Below are positions 18,287-25,765 of a DNA stretch of 64,000 bases, one piece after another. Numbering within the stretch: position 1 is the stretch's first letter; each line of letters opens with the position of its first letter. The notes beneath the pieces were generated by a model. The model searched no databases. It worked only from the letters and a program-made list of their open reading frames with translations, and was not told where the DNA came from. Origin of the DNA: DAOUJI01 sp965197415. GTDB lineage: Bacteria; Chloroflexota; Dehalococcoidia; Lucifugimonadales; JAGWBF01. The translations under genes were made by a program, and so were the position numbers. The DNA lies in assembly GCA_965197415.1 (NCBI GenBank), contig OZ240207.1:2914001-2978000 (forward strand). Reading direction: 5' to 3'.

Positions 18287-18637
18287 TTACCTCAGGAAGA
18301 CCGCCAGAACAATCAGGGCGACGGCCATGACGCTGGTCAGGGCGAGGATGCGCTTAATCTCAGGTTGGATGTGTCGGTAGACCGACGGTCGAGGTGGTTC
18401 CTGTCTTGTCGGGCCGCGCCTTATAGCTGGAGCCGGGCTTGGCGCAGGTTGTGCCGCCGTAGCGGGTCGCGCTTCAACTGGGGTGCCGTCGGCGCTCGAC
18501 GGGCCTGCTGGCTGGACCTGCGGTTCGGGCGCCGCAATGACGGACGCCTCGTCTCTTGTGCGGGGCTGGCGTCTCTTGCGCTGGCTCAACTTTCCCTGGG
18601 TCGAGGCTACGCGCTTGGCTTTCCCTCTTTGGGGCAT
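18287..18637 (-). CDS. Small C-terminally anchored membrane protein
   Basis: 116 residues. Basic N-terminus (RGKAKRVASTQGKLSQRKRRQPRTR), a Pro/Ala-rich disordered middle, and one hydrophobic helix at the C-terminus (ILALTSVMAVALIVLAVFL) ending in Arg. The topology suggests a tail-anchored protein with a cytoplasmic basic region. No family is recognised. It lies between rpiB (21 bases) and uvrC (32 bases) on the same strand, so probably co-transcribed. Confidence 0.6.
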   Translation of the reverse strand: MPQRGKAKRVASTQGKLSQRKRRQPRTRDEASVIAAPEPQVQPAGPSSADGTPVEARPATAAQPAPSPAPAIRRGPTRQEPPRPSVYRHIQPEIKRILALTSVMAVALIVLAVFLR

Positions 18638-18658
18638 CCGGGCCCTTGCCTTTCTTCG

Positions 18659-19120
18659 TCAGGCGGCTTCTTTGCCTGCTCGTTCTTGGTCCATGCGTTT
18701 AACTGATTCTATGTTATCACGTTCCGTTTCGTCTATCCCCAGAGTGGAAGTCCATGCGTCTATGATTCCCGAGGCCGCTGGCTGGGAAGTGAGCCGCAGG
18801 CTCATGCAGAGGACGTTGGCCTCGTTCCAGAGACGTGCGCCCTTGGCCGTTTCGGCGTCGATGCACAAGGCTGCTCTGACGCCGGGCTCCTTGTTGGCGG
18901 CAATGCTCACACCTGTGCCTGTCCAGCAGAAGAGGACTCCCTCGTCGCTTCGCCCTTGCGCCACATCCTGAGCCACGCTTTGGGCGACGCCGGGCCATTG
19001 GGGATCGGCCCCCTCCTTCAGCGCTCCGTGAAGCTCCACGTCGTGGCCGCGGTCCATGAGCTCCCTCACGACCCAGTCGGTGAGGTCGGTCCGCTCGTCG
19101 CTGCCTACGGCGAACTTCAT
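18659..19120 (-). CDS. rpiB: RpiB/LacA/LacB-family sugar-phosphate isomerase
   Basis: 153 residues matching ribose-5-phosphate isomerase B, which interconverts ribose 5-phosphate and ribulose 5-phosphate in the pentose phosphate pathway. The catalytic Cys is in GVLFCWTGTGVSIAANK (Cys65), followed by RAALC and ARLWNEANVLCMSLR as in the family. The normal motif is LICGTGIG; the Trp after the Cys is a variation and may indicate a different sugar phosphate. ATG at 19120 follows GGGAGGACGAC; the longer upstream reading frame is not conserved. Confidence 0.85.
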   Translation of the reverse strand: MKFAVGSDERTDLTDWVVRELMDRGHDVELHGALKEGADPQWPGVAQSVAQDVAQGRSDEGVLFCWTGTGVSIAANKEPGVRAALCIDAETAKGARLWNEANVLCMSLRLTSQPAASGIIDAWTSTLGIDETERDNIESVKRMDQERAGKEAA

Positions 19121-19158
19121 GTCGTCCTCCCTGAACACCCCGGCAGGGGTCCTTAGGG

Positions 19159-20130
19159 TCAGGACCTGGGGTGAGCCCTGTCGAACTCCTGGCGGATGTG
19201 GTCGTTGGTCACGTGAGTATACACCTGGGTCGTGGTGATTGAGGAGTGGCCCAGGAGTTCCTGTACGTGCCTGAGGGACGCCCCGCCTTGGAGCATGTGT
19301 GTGGCGAAGCTGTGCCGGAGAACGTGGGGTGTTATCGGCTTGCTCAGGCCGGCCGTCTTGGCGCAGTTCTTGAGAACGGTCCAGACCCACTGGCGGGTCA
19401 ACCGGTCTTTGCGCTGGTTGACGAACAAGGCCTTGACTTCGCTGGCTTTGGCCTTGCCGTTAGAGCCGTTCTTCCCGGCCCCGTTTTCTCCATGTCCCTT
19501 GCCTGTTCCGAGGAGCTTTGGACGGTCGTATTCCACGTATTCCTTCAGCACGTCCACCGCCCGGGGGTAGAGATAGGCTATGCGTTCTTTAGAGCCTTTC
19601 CCTTTGCAGCGGACGTACCCCTCCTGGAGATTGACATCCTCCATGTCCAGGTTGATGAGTTCTGTCACCCGGAGGCCGGTGGCGTACAGCAGTTCCAACA
19701 TGGTGCGATCCCGCAGGCCCTCGGGAGTCTCTTCCTTTGCGGCTTGATCGAGTATGGTCCTAACCTCGTCTTCGGATAGGAACTTGGGCAGGGCGCGCCC
19801 GATTCGGGGAGCCGCCAGGAACTCGGTGGGGTCGCTTTCCACAATCTCCTCTTCCACCAGGAAGTTGAAGAATGACTTTAGGGCGGCCACCTTTCTGGCG
19901 GTTGTGGTTTCACGGTAGCTCTTCTTGGCTCTTAGGTCCGAAATATAGTCGGTGAGAAGTTCCAGGTCCACCTTCTGCCAACCTTCGTTGGTCTCAGTGG
20001 CCCCGTTCCATCGGATTTTGGTGAACTCGATGAATTGACCCAGGTCGTTTTTGTATGCATCCAGCGTATTGCTGGAAAAGCCTTTCTCAACCACCAGGTG
20101 ATTGAGATATGATTCAACAGCGTCTCTCAC
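19159..20130 (-). CDS. xerD: XerC/XerD-type tyrosine recombinase
   Basis: 323 residues. N-terminal SAM-like core-binding domain (VEKGFSSNTLDAYKNDLGQF) and C-terminal catalytic domain with Arg154 (TGLRVTEL), Lys near 178 (CKGKGSKER), HxxR at 269-272 (HVLRHSFATHML), His295 (LLGHSSITTT) and nucleophile Tyr304 (QVYTHV). Xer enzymes resolve chromosome dimers at dif. A Gly/Lys/Asn-rich insertion of about 24 residues (209-232) interrupts the catalytic domain. GTG start with GGAGGA eleven bases upstream. It is first in an operon with rpiB and uvrC rather than beside phage genes, which favours a housekeeping role. Confidence 0.9.
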   Translation of the reverse strand: MRDAVESYLNHLVVEKGFSSNTLDAYKNDLGQFIEFTKIRWNGATETNEGWQKVDLELLTDYISDLRAKKSYRETTTARKVAALKSFFNFLVEEEIVESDPTEFLAAPRIGRALPKFLSEDEVRTILDQAAKEETPEGLRDRTMLELLYATGLRVTELINLDMEDVNLQEGYVRCKGKGSKERIAYLYPRAVDVLKEYVEYDRPKLLGTGKGHGENGAGKNGSNGKAKASEVKALFVNQRKDRLTRQWVWTVLKNCAKTAGLSKPITPHVLRHSFATHMLQGGASLRHVQELLGHSSITTTQVYTHVTNDHIRQEFDRAHPRS

Positions 20131-20281
20131 AGCGGTGAAAATCCTCCATTCTGCTTATTTATTCGGGCGCCCCGTGAAGCCATGCTATCACAGGCCCACA
20201 CAGGCTCCAGGTTAGAAATGTTTGCGGGTTAGAGCCAGAAAACGGCGCCGTCGGGCGGCTTCCACGCATGGCCCGTCCCCG

Positions 20282-20309
20282 TTGCAATTCCTTTACCCCT
20301 GTGTATAAT
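20282..20309 (+). promoter_or_regulatory. Sigma-70-type promoter of the zinc-ribbon gene
   Basis: TTGCAA at 20282-20287 and a consensus TATAAT at 20304-20309, 16-base spacer. About 85 bases upstream of the zinc-ribbon start codon. Confidence 0.65.
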
Positions 20310-20394
20310 CTTAGGTTGGCACGAGTTGGGAGAACCGGTCCCCGCGTCTGGATGACCTCAACTTACCAGACTCTAGCCCGAAGGAGGCCATCCA

Positions 20395-20700
20395 GTGACA
20401 ATGGCCGACAAAGACCTAGCGTGTGTGGAGTGTGGGGCGACTTTTGTATTCACGGTGGGCGAACAGGAATTCTTCGACTCCAGGGGTTATACCAACGAGC
20501 CCAAGCGCTGCCCGTCTTGCAGGGCCAGCCGACGGGCCCAGCAGAGGGGATTCGTACAGAGCGGCGAACGAGAGCAATTTCCGGTCGTTTGCGCTGAGTG
20601 CGGCAACGAGGCAATGGTGCCGTTCAGGCCCAGGGGAGACCGCCCGGTCTATTGCAACGACTGCTTCAGCAAGCAGCGTTATTCCTCTTCCCAATTCTAG
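20395..20700 (+). CDS. Double zinc-ribbon protein (CxxC-x17-CxxC type)
   Basis: 101 residues with four CxxC knuckles: CVEC and CPSC form the first ribbon (probable zinc-ribbon, TrbC-like spacing), CAEC and CNDC the second, followed by a basic/Ser-rich tail (SKQRYSSSQF). The second unit with VPFRP and RPVYCNDC matches the CxxC-x17-CxxC-SSSS domain. Such proteins are common in Chloroflexota and Patescibacteria; nucleic-acid or ribosome binding is likely but unproven. AAGGAGG precedes the GTG at 20395 by seven bases; ATG at 20401 is the alternative. Confidence 0.85.
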   Translation: MTMADKDLACVECGATFVFTVGEQEFFDSRGYTNEPKRCPSCRASRRAQQRGFVQSGEREQFPVVCAECGNEAMVPFRPRGDRPVYCNDCFSKQRYSSSQF

Positions 20701-20896
20701 CCTGCCCGATGGTCAGGTTGACCAAGTCCTCTCCCAGCCCTCCACCGAAATCTCCACACGGCCGACAACAGGCCGTCGCTTTGATTTTGCCGTATACGGA
20801 CGGGCGCCGTAGGAAGATGAGCGCCGCTCCCGGCGTCCTCATGGGAAACCCTTGCCAGACCGACGTTGATCTACTGCAATCCACGCCCCTTTTGAC

Positions 20897-22354
20897 ATGA
20901 ACTTCAAAGACCTGCGTGATTTCATCTCCTTCCTCGAAAGCAAGGGCGACTTGCGGCGTATTACGACTCCGGTCAACCCGGAGCTTGAAATCACCGAAAT
21001 ATGCGACCGGACGGTAAAACAGGGTGGACCGGCGCTGCTGTTCGAGAACGTCGAGGGATACGACATACCGGTGCTCATCAATATGTATGGCTCCGAACAG
21101 CGGATGGCATGGGCTCTGGGGGTCGAAAAGCTGGATGACCTGGTCCAACGGGTCCAGGGCATTCTCGGGCTTATGCAAGGCGGAGCTCCCAAGGGAATTA
21201 TGGACAAGCTGCGTATGTTGGGACGGCTTAGAGAACTGGCCTCTTTCCAGTCGAAAATCGTGCGCTCCGGCCCCTGCCAGGAGGTGGTCCACACCGGCGA
21301 TGACGTGGACTTGTTCAAGTACCCAATCTTGAAATGCTGGCCCATGGACGGAGGCCGTTATATCACCCTGCCCCTCGTAATCACCAAGGACCCGGATACA
21401 GGCGTGCGGAATTTCGGCATGTACCGCATACAGGTGTTTAACAAGAACACCTGCGGAATGCACTGGCAGACCCACAAGGTGGGGGCGCGCCACTATCGGG
21501 TCAGCCGCGAGGAGGGGAGGGACCGTGTGGAAGTGGCTGTGGCCCTTGGAGGGGACCCGGCCACGATTTGGACGGGGTCTGCTCCGTTGCCACCCGACAT
21601 GGACGAGATGATGATAGCCGGGTTCATCCGCGAAGAAGGGGTGGAGCTGGTCAAGGCCAAGACCGTGGACCTGGAGGTCCCGGCCCACGCTGAAATGATC
21701 ATAGAGGGCTACGTCACTCCTGGAGACGAAGCGCTGGAAGGGCCCTTTGGAGACCACACCGGCTACTATTCCCTCGCCGACACCTATCCGGTATTCCACG
21801 TAACGGCGATCACGCACCGTCGGGAGCCAATATACCCCACCATAATAGTGGGACGTCCTCCTATGGAGGACTACTTCATGGGCAAGGTCACCGAACGGGT
21901 CTTCCTGCCCATCATGCAGACCGTCCTCCCGGAAATCGTTGACATCAACATGCCTGCGGAGGGGGTGTTCCACAACCTGGTGCTGGTCTCGATAAAGAAG
22001 GAGTTCCCAGGCCACGCCCAGAAGGTGATGTACGGACTCTGGGGGCTTGGACTGATGTCTCTGGCCAAAGCCATCATAGTGGTCGACCACTACGTGGACG
22101 TGCACAACTTGTCGGAAGTCACTTGGCGGGTAACCAACAACATCGACGCGGCCAGGGACATCATCACAGTGCAGGGGCCTGTGGACGACCTGGACCACGC
22201 CTCTCCCACACCCAAGTTCGGCAGCAAGGTTGGCATCGACGCCACCGCCAAGGGGCCGGGCGAGGGCAACCCAAGGGAGTGGCCCCCGGACATAGTGATG
22301 AGCGACGAAGTGAAAGCGCTTGTCGACTCCAAGTGGGACCAGTATGGAATCTAG
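20897..22354 (+). CDS. ubiD: UbiD-family prenyl-FMN decarboxylase (MqnL-like)
   Basis: 485 residues, standard for UbiD. These enzymes remove aromatic or alpha,beta-unsaturated carboxylates using prenylated FMN made by UbiX. Landmarks: DFISFLESKGDLRRI at the N-terminus, ALGVEKLDDL, the cofactor/metal region NFGMYRIQVFN and GMHWQTHKVGARHY, and the EGPFGDHTGYYS segment holding the conserved catalytic acids. Together with ubiA, ubiX and ubiE just downstream it forms the late section of a menaquinone route. In the futalosine pathway the equivalents are MqnL, MqnP, MqnM and a methyltransferase. The ATG has no strong ribosome site; the gap to the upstream gene (196 bp) leaves room for a promoter. 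Confidence 0.92.
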   Translation: MNFKDLRDFISFLESKGDLRRITTPVNPELEITEICDRTVKQGGPALLFENVEGYDIPVLINMYGSEQRMAWALGVEKLDDLVQRVQGILGLMQGGAPKGIMDKLRMLGRLRELASFQSKIVRSGPCQEVVHTGDDVDLFKYPILKCWPMDGGRYITLPLVITKDPDTGVRNFGMYRIQVFNKNTCGMHWQTHKVGARHYRVSREEGRDRVEVAVALGGDPATIWTGSAPLPPDMDEMMIAGFIREEGVELVKAKTVDLEVPAHAEMIIEGYVTPGDEALEGPFGDHTGYYSLADTYPVFHVTAITHRREPIYPTIIVGRPPMEDYFMGKVTERVFLPIMQTVLPEIVDINMPAEGVFHNLVLVSIKKEFPGHAQKVMYGLWGLGLMSLAKAIIVVDHYVDVHNLSEVTWRVTNNIDAARDIITVQGPVDDLDHASPTPKFGSKVGIDATAKGPGEGNPREWPPDIVMSDEVKALVDSKWDQYGI

Positions 22355-22411
22355 CGTGTTCTTGGCAGGGGCAATGCCAAGTACGACTTAGATGGAATCC
22401 AACTGAACGTC

Positions 22412-23299
22412 ATGGCAGCTACGATTCTAACGCCCGTTAGGAGAACAGGCGCCAAGGCCCGCTTGTTCCTTGACGCAATCAAGTTCGAGCACACCGTCTT
22501 CGCCTTACCCTTTGCCTACATCGGTATGTTGCTGGCTGCCGACGGGCTGCCGGGATGGTCCGAGTTCATCTGGATTACGGTCGCTATGGCCGCCGCCCGG
22601 ACACTGGCCATGTCCTCCAACCGCCTGATTCACCTGAAGGAGGACACTGCCAACCCCCGCACGGCGAACCGCCATTTGCCCAAAGGTCTTCTGAAACCCT
22701 ATGAGATGGGGTTGATGGTCCTGGTCTCCATAGGAGTCTTCTTCTTCGCCGCGTCGCAGCTCAACACCCTGACCCTTGTCCTGGCGCCGGTCGCTGCAGT
22801 GGCGGTGGTCGCATACTCCTACATAAAGTATTTCTCATGGACCACCCATTTCGTGTTGGGATGGGTTGACGCTATCGCCGCCGCCGGAGGTTGGATAGCG
22901 GTGACAGGGAGCCTGGGGCCGGAGGCGGTGCTGCTGTCCTTTGCTGTGGCCATGTGGATAGGCGGCTTCGACATCATCTACGCTTGCCAGGACGTCGCTT
23001 TCGACAAGCAGTACGGCATTCACTCCATACCCCGCCGTTTCGGCATAGAAGGCGCTTTCTGGTGGTATCGTGGCATGCACGTCGCAACCTCAGCTTCCCT
23101 TCTGGCCCTTGGGATATGGATGGGGCTGGGGCCCTTATACTACGTGGGATGGGCTGTAGCCTCGGCGCTGCTCATATACGAGCACAGCCTGGTCAGCCCG
23201 AAAGACCTTTCCAAGCTCATGCTGGCTTTCTTCAACCTCAATTCCTATATCGCTGTGACCCTGCTCCTCTTCACGGCGTTGGACGTGGTGTTGCTGTGA
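22412..23299 (+). CDS. ubiA: UbiA-family prenyltransferase (MqnP-like) with altered first aspartate motif
   Basis: 295 residues with about eight or nine membrane helices; transfers a polyprenyl chain to an aromatic ring of the quinone precursor in the inner membrane. The second Asp-rich motif is intact (FDIIYACQDVAFD, Asp187, Asp194, Asp198). In the first motif, normally NxxxDxxxD, the sequence is NRLIHLKED: Asn70 and Asp78 are present but position 74 is His (codon CAC at 22631-22633). The flanking NPRTANRHLP is typical of the MqnP/TIGR01475 type. Its TGA overlaps the ubiX GTG. Function is probably retained, but the His replaces a Mg-diphosphate ligand. Confidence 0.88.
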   Translation: MAATILTPVRRTGAKARLFLDAIKFEHTVFALPFAYIGMLLAADGLPGWSEFIWITVAMAAARTLAMSSNRLIHLKEDTANPRTANRHLPKGLLKPYEMGLMVLVSIGVFFFAASQLNTLTLVLAPVAAVAVVAYSYIKYFSWTTHFVLGWVDAIAAAGGWIAVTGSLGPEAVLLSFAVAMWIGGFDIIYACQDVAFDKQYGIHSIPRRFGIEGAFWWYRGMHVATSASLLALGIWMGLGPLYYVGWAVASALLIYEHSLVSPKDLSKLMLAFFNLNSYIAVTLLLFTALDVVLL

Positions 23300-23901
23300 C
23301 CGACGGCCTTGATAAACGGCCTTACGTCATAGGTGTGTCGGGGGCCAGCGGAGTCGTTATGGCCCATGATCTTGTCGAGGAGATGCTCCGTCGGGAGTTG
23401 CCCTTGGCGCTGGTGGCCAGCGCCGAGGCGAGGATGGTCTGGCATCAGGAGATGGACGAGTCCTGGAACGACGTGCTGGCCCGTTGGAGGGAGCACCCTC
23501 ATTTCACCGACTACGGCATCGGTGAAATGGCTGCGCCCATCGCCAGCGGTTCCTATCCCACCCGGGGCATGGCGATTGTTCCATGCAGCATGGCGAGTGT
23601 GGCGGCGTTGGCCCACGGTATGGCCAACAACCTGCTGCTCAGGTCCGCGGACGTGTGCCTCAAGGAACGTCGCCGCCTGGTCATAGTGCCCCGGGAGACT
23701 CCCCTGCACGCGGTCCATCTTGAGAATATGACCACGCTGGCCCGCATGGGCGTGGTGACCCTGCCTCCCCATCCTCCCTTCTACTTGAAGCCTCAGACCG
23801 TGGCCGACGTCGTGGGGTACATGGTGGGCCGCATTCTGGTGGCATTGGGTGTAGACGAGCAGCTCGAAGACCGCTACCAATACTCCGGCCCTGGCGTCTA
23901 G
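23296..23901 (+). CDS. ubiX: UbiX-family flavin prenyltransferase (MqnM-like)
   Basis: 201 residues. UbiX attaches a dimethylallyl unit to FMN to make the prenyl-FMN cofactor of UbiD. The N-terminal FMN loop is VIGVSGASGVVMAHDL; conserved downstream are IVPCSMASVAALAHG and RRLVIVPRETPLHAVHLENM, with the catalytic Ser/Glu/Arg positions in place. I chose the GTG in the GTGA overlap with ubiA; the frame is open another 400 bases upstream, but that part lies inside ubiA and is not conserved. It supplies the cofactor for the ubiD product encoded two genes upstream. Confidence 0.93.
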   Translation: MTDGLDKRPYVIGVSGASGVVMAHDLVEEMLRRELPLALVASAEARMVWHQEMDESWNDVLARWREHPHFTDYGIGEMAAPIASGSYPTRGMAIVPCSMASVAALAHGMANNLLLRSADVCLKERRRLVIVPRETPLHAVHLENMTTLARMGVVTLPPHPPFYLKPQTVADVVGYMVGRILVALGVDEQLEDRYQYSGPGV

Positions 23902-23906
23902 GGCAC

Positions 23907-24623
23907 ATGGCCGAGCTACGGGGGGAGGCCAAACGCCGGTACGTGGCGAATCTCTTCGCCACAATCGCCCCCACTTACGACCTGATGAACACCCTCATGA
24001 CCGGTGGGCTTCACCACCGCTGGCGGCGCATCGCCGCCGAAATCGCCGCCAAAGACCTGGAAGGCATAGCCTTCGACCTGGCTTCAGGGACTGGTGACTT
24101 TGCGATGGCTTTGGCGCCCATTCCTGGCATCGTGAGCGTCGTGGGGCTGGACCTGACGCCCGGAATGGTGGTCCGGGCCACCGAGAAAGCCGAGGCCAAA
24201 GGGCTGGAGCGAGTGACCCATTTCACCGTGGGGGATGGAATGGCCCTTCCCTTTCCCGACGGCGTTTTCGCCTGCGCCGTGTCGGGCTGGGGATTCAGGA
24301 ACATGCCCGATCTTCCGGGTGCTTTAGCAGAGGCGGTCCGTGTGGTAAAGCCCGGAGGGCGTGTGGTCTCCCTGGAGTCTACGCCCACCGAAAGCAGGCT
24401 TATGGGGCCGCCCTTCAGAGTCTTCTTCAACCGCGTAGTCCCGCTGATGGGCCAGATAGTAGCCAAGAACCGGGAAGCCTACACTTATCTCCCCAAGTCC
24501 GTGGGCCGGTTCCAAACCGCCGACGAGATGGCCCGAACATTCACAGACGCCGGCCTTACCGGCGTGGGCTACAAGAAGCTGGGCTTCGGAGCCGTGGCCA
24601 TCCACTGGGGCGTCAAGTCTTAG
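23907..24623 (+). CDS. ubiE: UbiE/MenG-type quinone C-methyltransferase
   Basis: 238 residues, class I SAM-dependent methyltransferase. Family marks: NLFATIAPTYDLMNTLMTGGLHHRW near the N-terminus (shown here only as IAPTYDLMNTLMTGG), the SAM loop FDLASGTGDFAMAL, acidic VVGLDLTPGM, and GWGFRNMPD as in UbiE (GFGIRNVTD). It methylates demethylmenaquinone or an equivalent as the last step of quinone synthesis, using SAM that the metK gene in this window would provide. Starts 5 bases after ubiX, so surely co-transcribed. Confidence 0.92.
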   Translation: MAELRGEAKRRYVANLFATIAPTYDLMNTLMTGGLHHRWRRIAAEIAAKDLEGIAFDLASGTGDFAMALAPIPGIVSVVGLDLTPGMVVRATEKAEAKGLERVTHFTVGDGMALPFPDGVFACAVSGWGFRNMPDLPGALAEAVRVVKPGGRVVSLESTPTESRLMGPPFRVFFNRVVPLMGQIVAKNREAYTYLPKSVGRFQTADEMARTFTDAGLTGVGYKKLGFGAVAIHWGVKS

Positions 24624-24627
24624 CGCC

Positions 24628-24656
24628 TTGCTCCTGCCGGTGTCCGGCCATAGAAT
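24628..24656 (+). promoter_or_regulatory. Predicted promoter of the cupin gene
   Basis: TTGCTC (24628-24633), 17-base spacer, TAGAAT (24651-24656), 42 bases before the cupin ATG. It lies directly after the ubiE stop, giving the cupin-SRPBCC pair its own start. Confidence 0.5.
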
Positions 24657-24698
24657 GCAGGGGAAATCCACTTGGGAATAAAACTTCAGGAGAAGGCC

Positions 24699-25049
24699 AT
24701 GCCGATCATTGACCAGCGCACAGACCCTCCCTTTGAGCCCGGTGAGGGGCGACAGTCCCGTAGATTCATCAACAAGGCCGCAGGCGCCGCCAGCCTGACC
24801 GTGGGCGAGTTGGTGATGCACAACGGCTCTGCCCTCAAGCTCCACACCCATCCCCACGACGAGGCAATCATTCTGCTGGAGGGTTCCATCGAGATGACTG
24901 TGGGGGATGAGGTGCGGACGGTCCCAGAAGGCCACACTCTGCTGGCGCCTCCCAACATTCCTCACAAGCTGGAGAACCATTCGGGAGCCGACGCCAGGAT
25001 GTACACTGTGATGCCCACCGACAGTCCCTCCACCAGCTACCTGGAGTAA
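24699..25049 (+). CDS. Cupin-domain protein
   Basis: 116 residues, single conserved beta-barrel cupin. Motif 1 is seen as HTHPHDEAIILLEG and motif 2 as PPNIPHKLENHSG, giving the usual His/His/Glu/His metal site. Small cupins bind small ligands or act as dioxygenases or isomerases; the function here is unknown. ATG at 24699 is preceded by AGGAGAAGG. The following SRPBCC gene starts 4 bases after its stop, suggesting a functional pair. Confidence 0.8.
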   Translation: MPIIDQRTDPPFEPGEGRQSRRFINKAAGAASLTVGELVMHNGSALKLHTHPHDEAIILLEGSIEMTVGDEVRTVPEGHTLLAPPNIPHKLENHSGADARMYTVMPTDSPSTSYLE

Positions 25050-25053
25050 GCCT

Positions 25054-25497
25054 TTGCGGGAAATCAGGACAGAGGTGGAGATATGCGCGTCTCCGGAGAA
25101 AGTCTGGGGTGCGCTTACGGACCTGGATGCCTATGCAGAGTGGAACCCCTTCATCAAGAAAGGGGAAGGGACAATCGCTGTCGGCGGCAAGCTGAACCTG
25201 CTGGTCAAGCCGCCCGGAGCCATAGGAAAGACGATCAAACCCAAGGTGGTTGAGGCGGCGCCTGGTCGCCGTCTAACGTGGATTGAGCATGTGCTGGCCC
25301 CAGGGATTGTCGACGGCGAGCACTACTTTATTCTTGAAGACTGTGGTGACGGCGTGACCCGGCTCATCCAAGGGGAGCGGTTCACCGGCTTCCTGACTCC
25401 GGTTATGCAAGCGCTGCGGGCTTTCAGGAGCCAAAGGGTGGGGTTCGTGATGATGAACCTGGCCCTCAAGGAGCGGCTGGAAACCCCGCCGGATTAG
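25054..25497 (+). CDS. SRPBCC (START-like) ligand-binding protein
   Basis: 147 residues with the helix-grip pattern of polyketide cyclase/dehydrase-like SRPBCC proteins: N-terminal EVEICASPEKVWGALTDLDAYAEWNPF, middle beta strands, and a long C-terminal helix FVMMNLALKERLE. These bind hydrophobic ligands in a deep cavity; no catalytic residues can be assigned. TTG start, four bases after the cupin stop. The gene ends in front of a dispersed inverted repeat. Confidence 0.8.
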   Translation: MREIRTEVEICASPEKVWGALTDLDAYAEWNPFIKKGEGTIAVGGKLNLLVKPPGAIGKTIKPKVVEAAPGRRLTWIEHVLAPGIVDGEHYFILEDCGDGVTRLIQGERFTGFLTPVMQALRAFRSQRVGFVMMNLALKERLETPPD

Positions 25498-25540
25498 GGC
25501 CTGTTCACGCTAGAACCTGCGTCTTTCCGCCCCCTCGACT

Positions 25541-25697
25541 GTCATTCCGAAACGGAGCGCAGCGCAGTGAGGAATCTCAAGTCCTTGTCCTCGAACCTGG
25601 GCGCTCAGAAATGCGACGTCCCATGGGAAGAGGCCGTCAGTCGAATCGCTGCATGACTCCGAACAACATCTCTAGATTCCTCACTGCGTTCGGAATG
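25541..25697. repeat. Dispersed inverted repeat, copy 1
   Basis: Left arm 25541-25577 (GTCATTCCGAA...CAGTGAGGAATCT) and right arm 25674-25697 (AGATTCCTCACTGCG...CGGAATG) are inverted relative to each other; the left arm carries an extra 11 bases. The same repeat family occurs at 44504-44631. It sits between two convergent genes, where it could act as a bidirectional terminator or be a remnant of a non-autonomous element. Confidence 0.75.
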
Positions 25698-25765
25698 GCA
25701 GGCTTGGGGGTTTCGGCGCTTACGTTCGGCTTAATGTGAACACACCCTAGACCGGAGTATGGACA

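Noticed and set aside
18659..19390. A longer rpiB starting at 19390
   Set aside because: The added part overlaps the xer gene and is not conserved; a ribosome site supports 19120.
19159..20130. A phage integrase or integrative element
   Set aside because: No attachment-site repeats, excisionase or phage genes are adjacent, and the gene leads an operon with rpiB and uvrC.
20666..22198. A 510-codon open frame on the minus strand opposite ubiD
   Set aside because: It is antisense to a clear UbiD and its sequence has no family signal; high G+C makes such frames common.
22891..23901. A longer ubiX starting at 22891
   Set aside because: The extra 135 codons lie inside ubiA and show no family sequence; the GTG in the GTGA overlap is the plausible start.
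25541..25697. A CRISPR array or insertion sequence at the dispersed repeats
   Set aside because: There are only two arms per site, no regular spacers, and no transposase or cas gene anywhere near.
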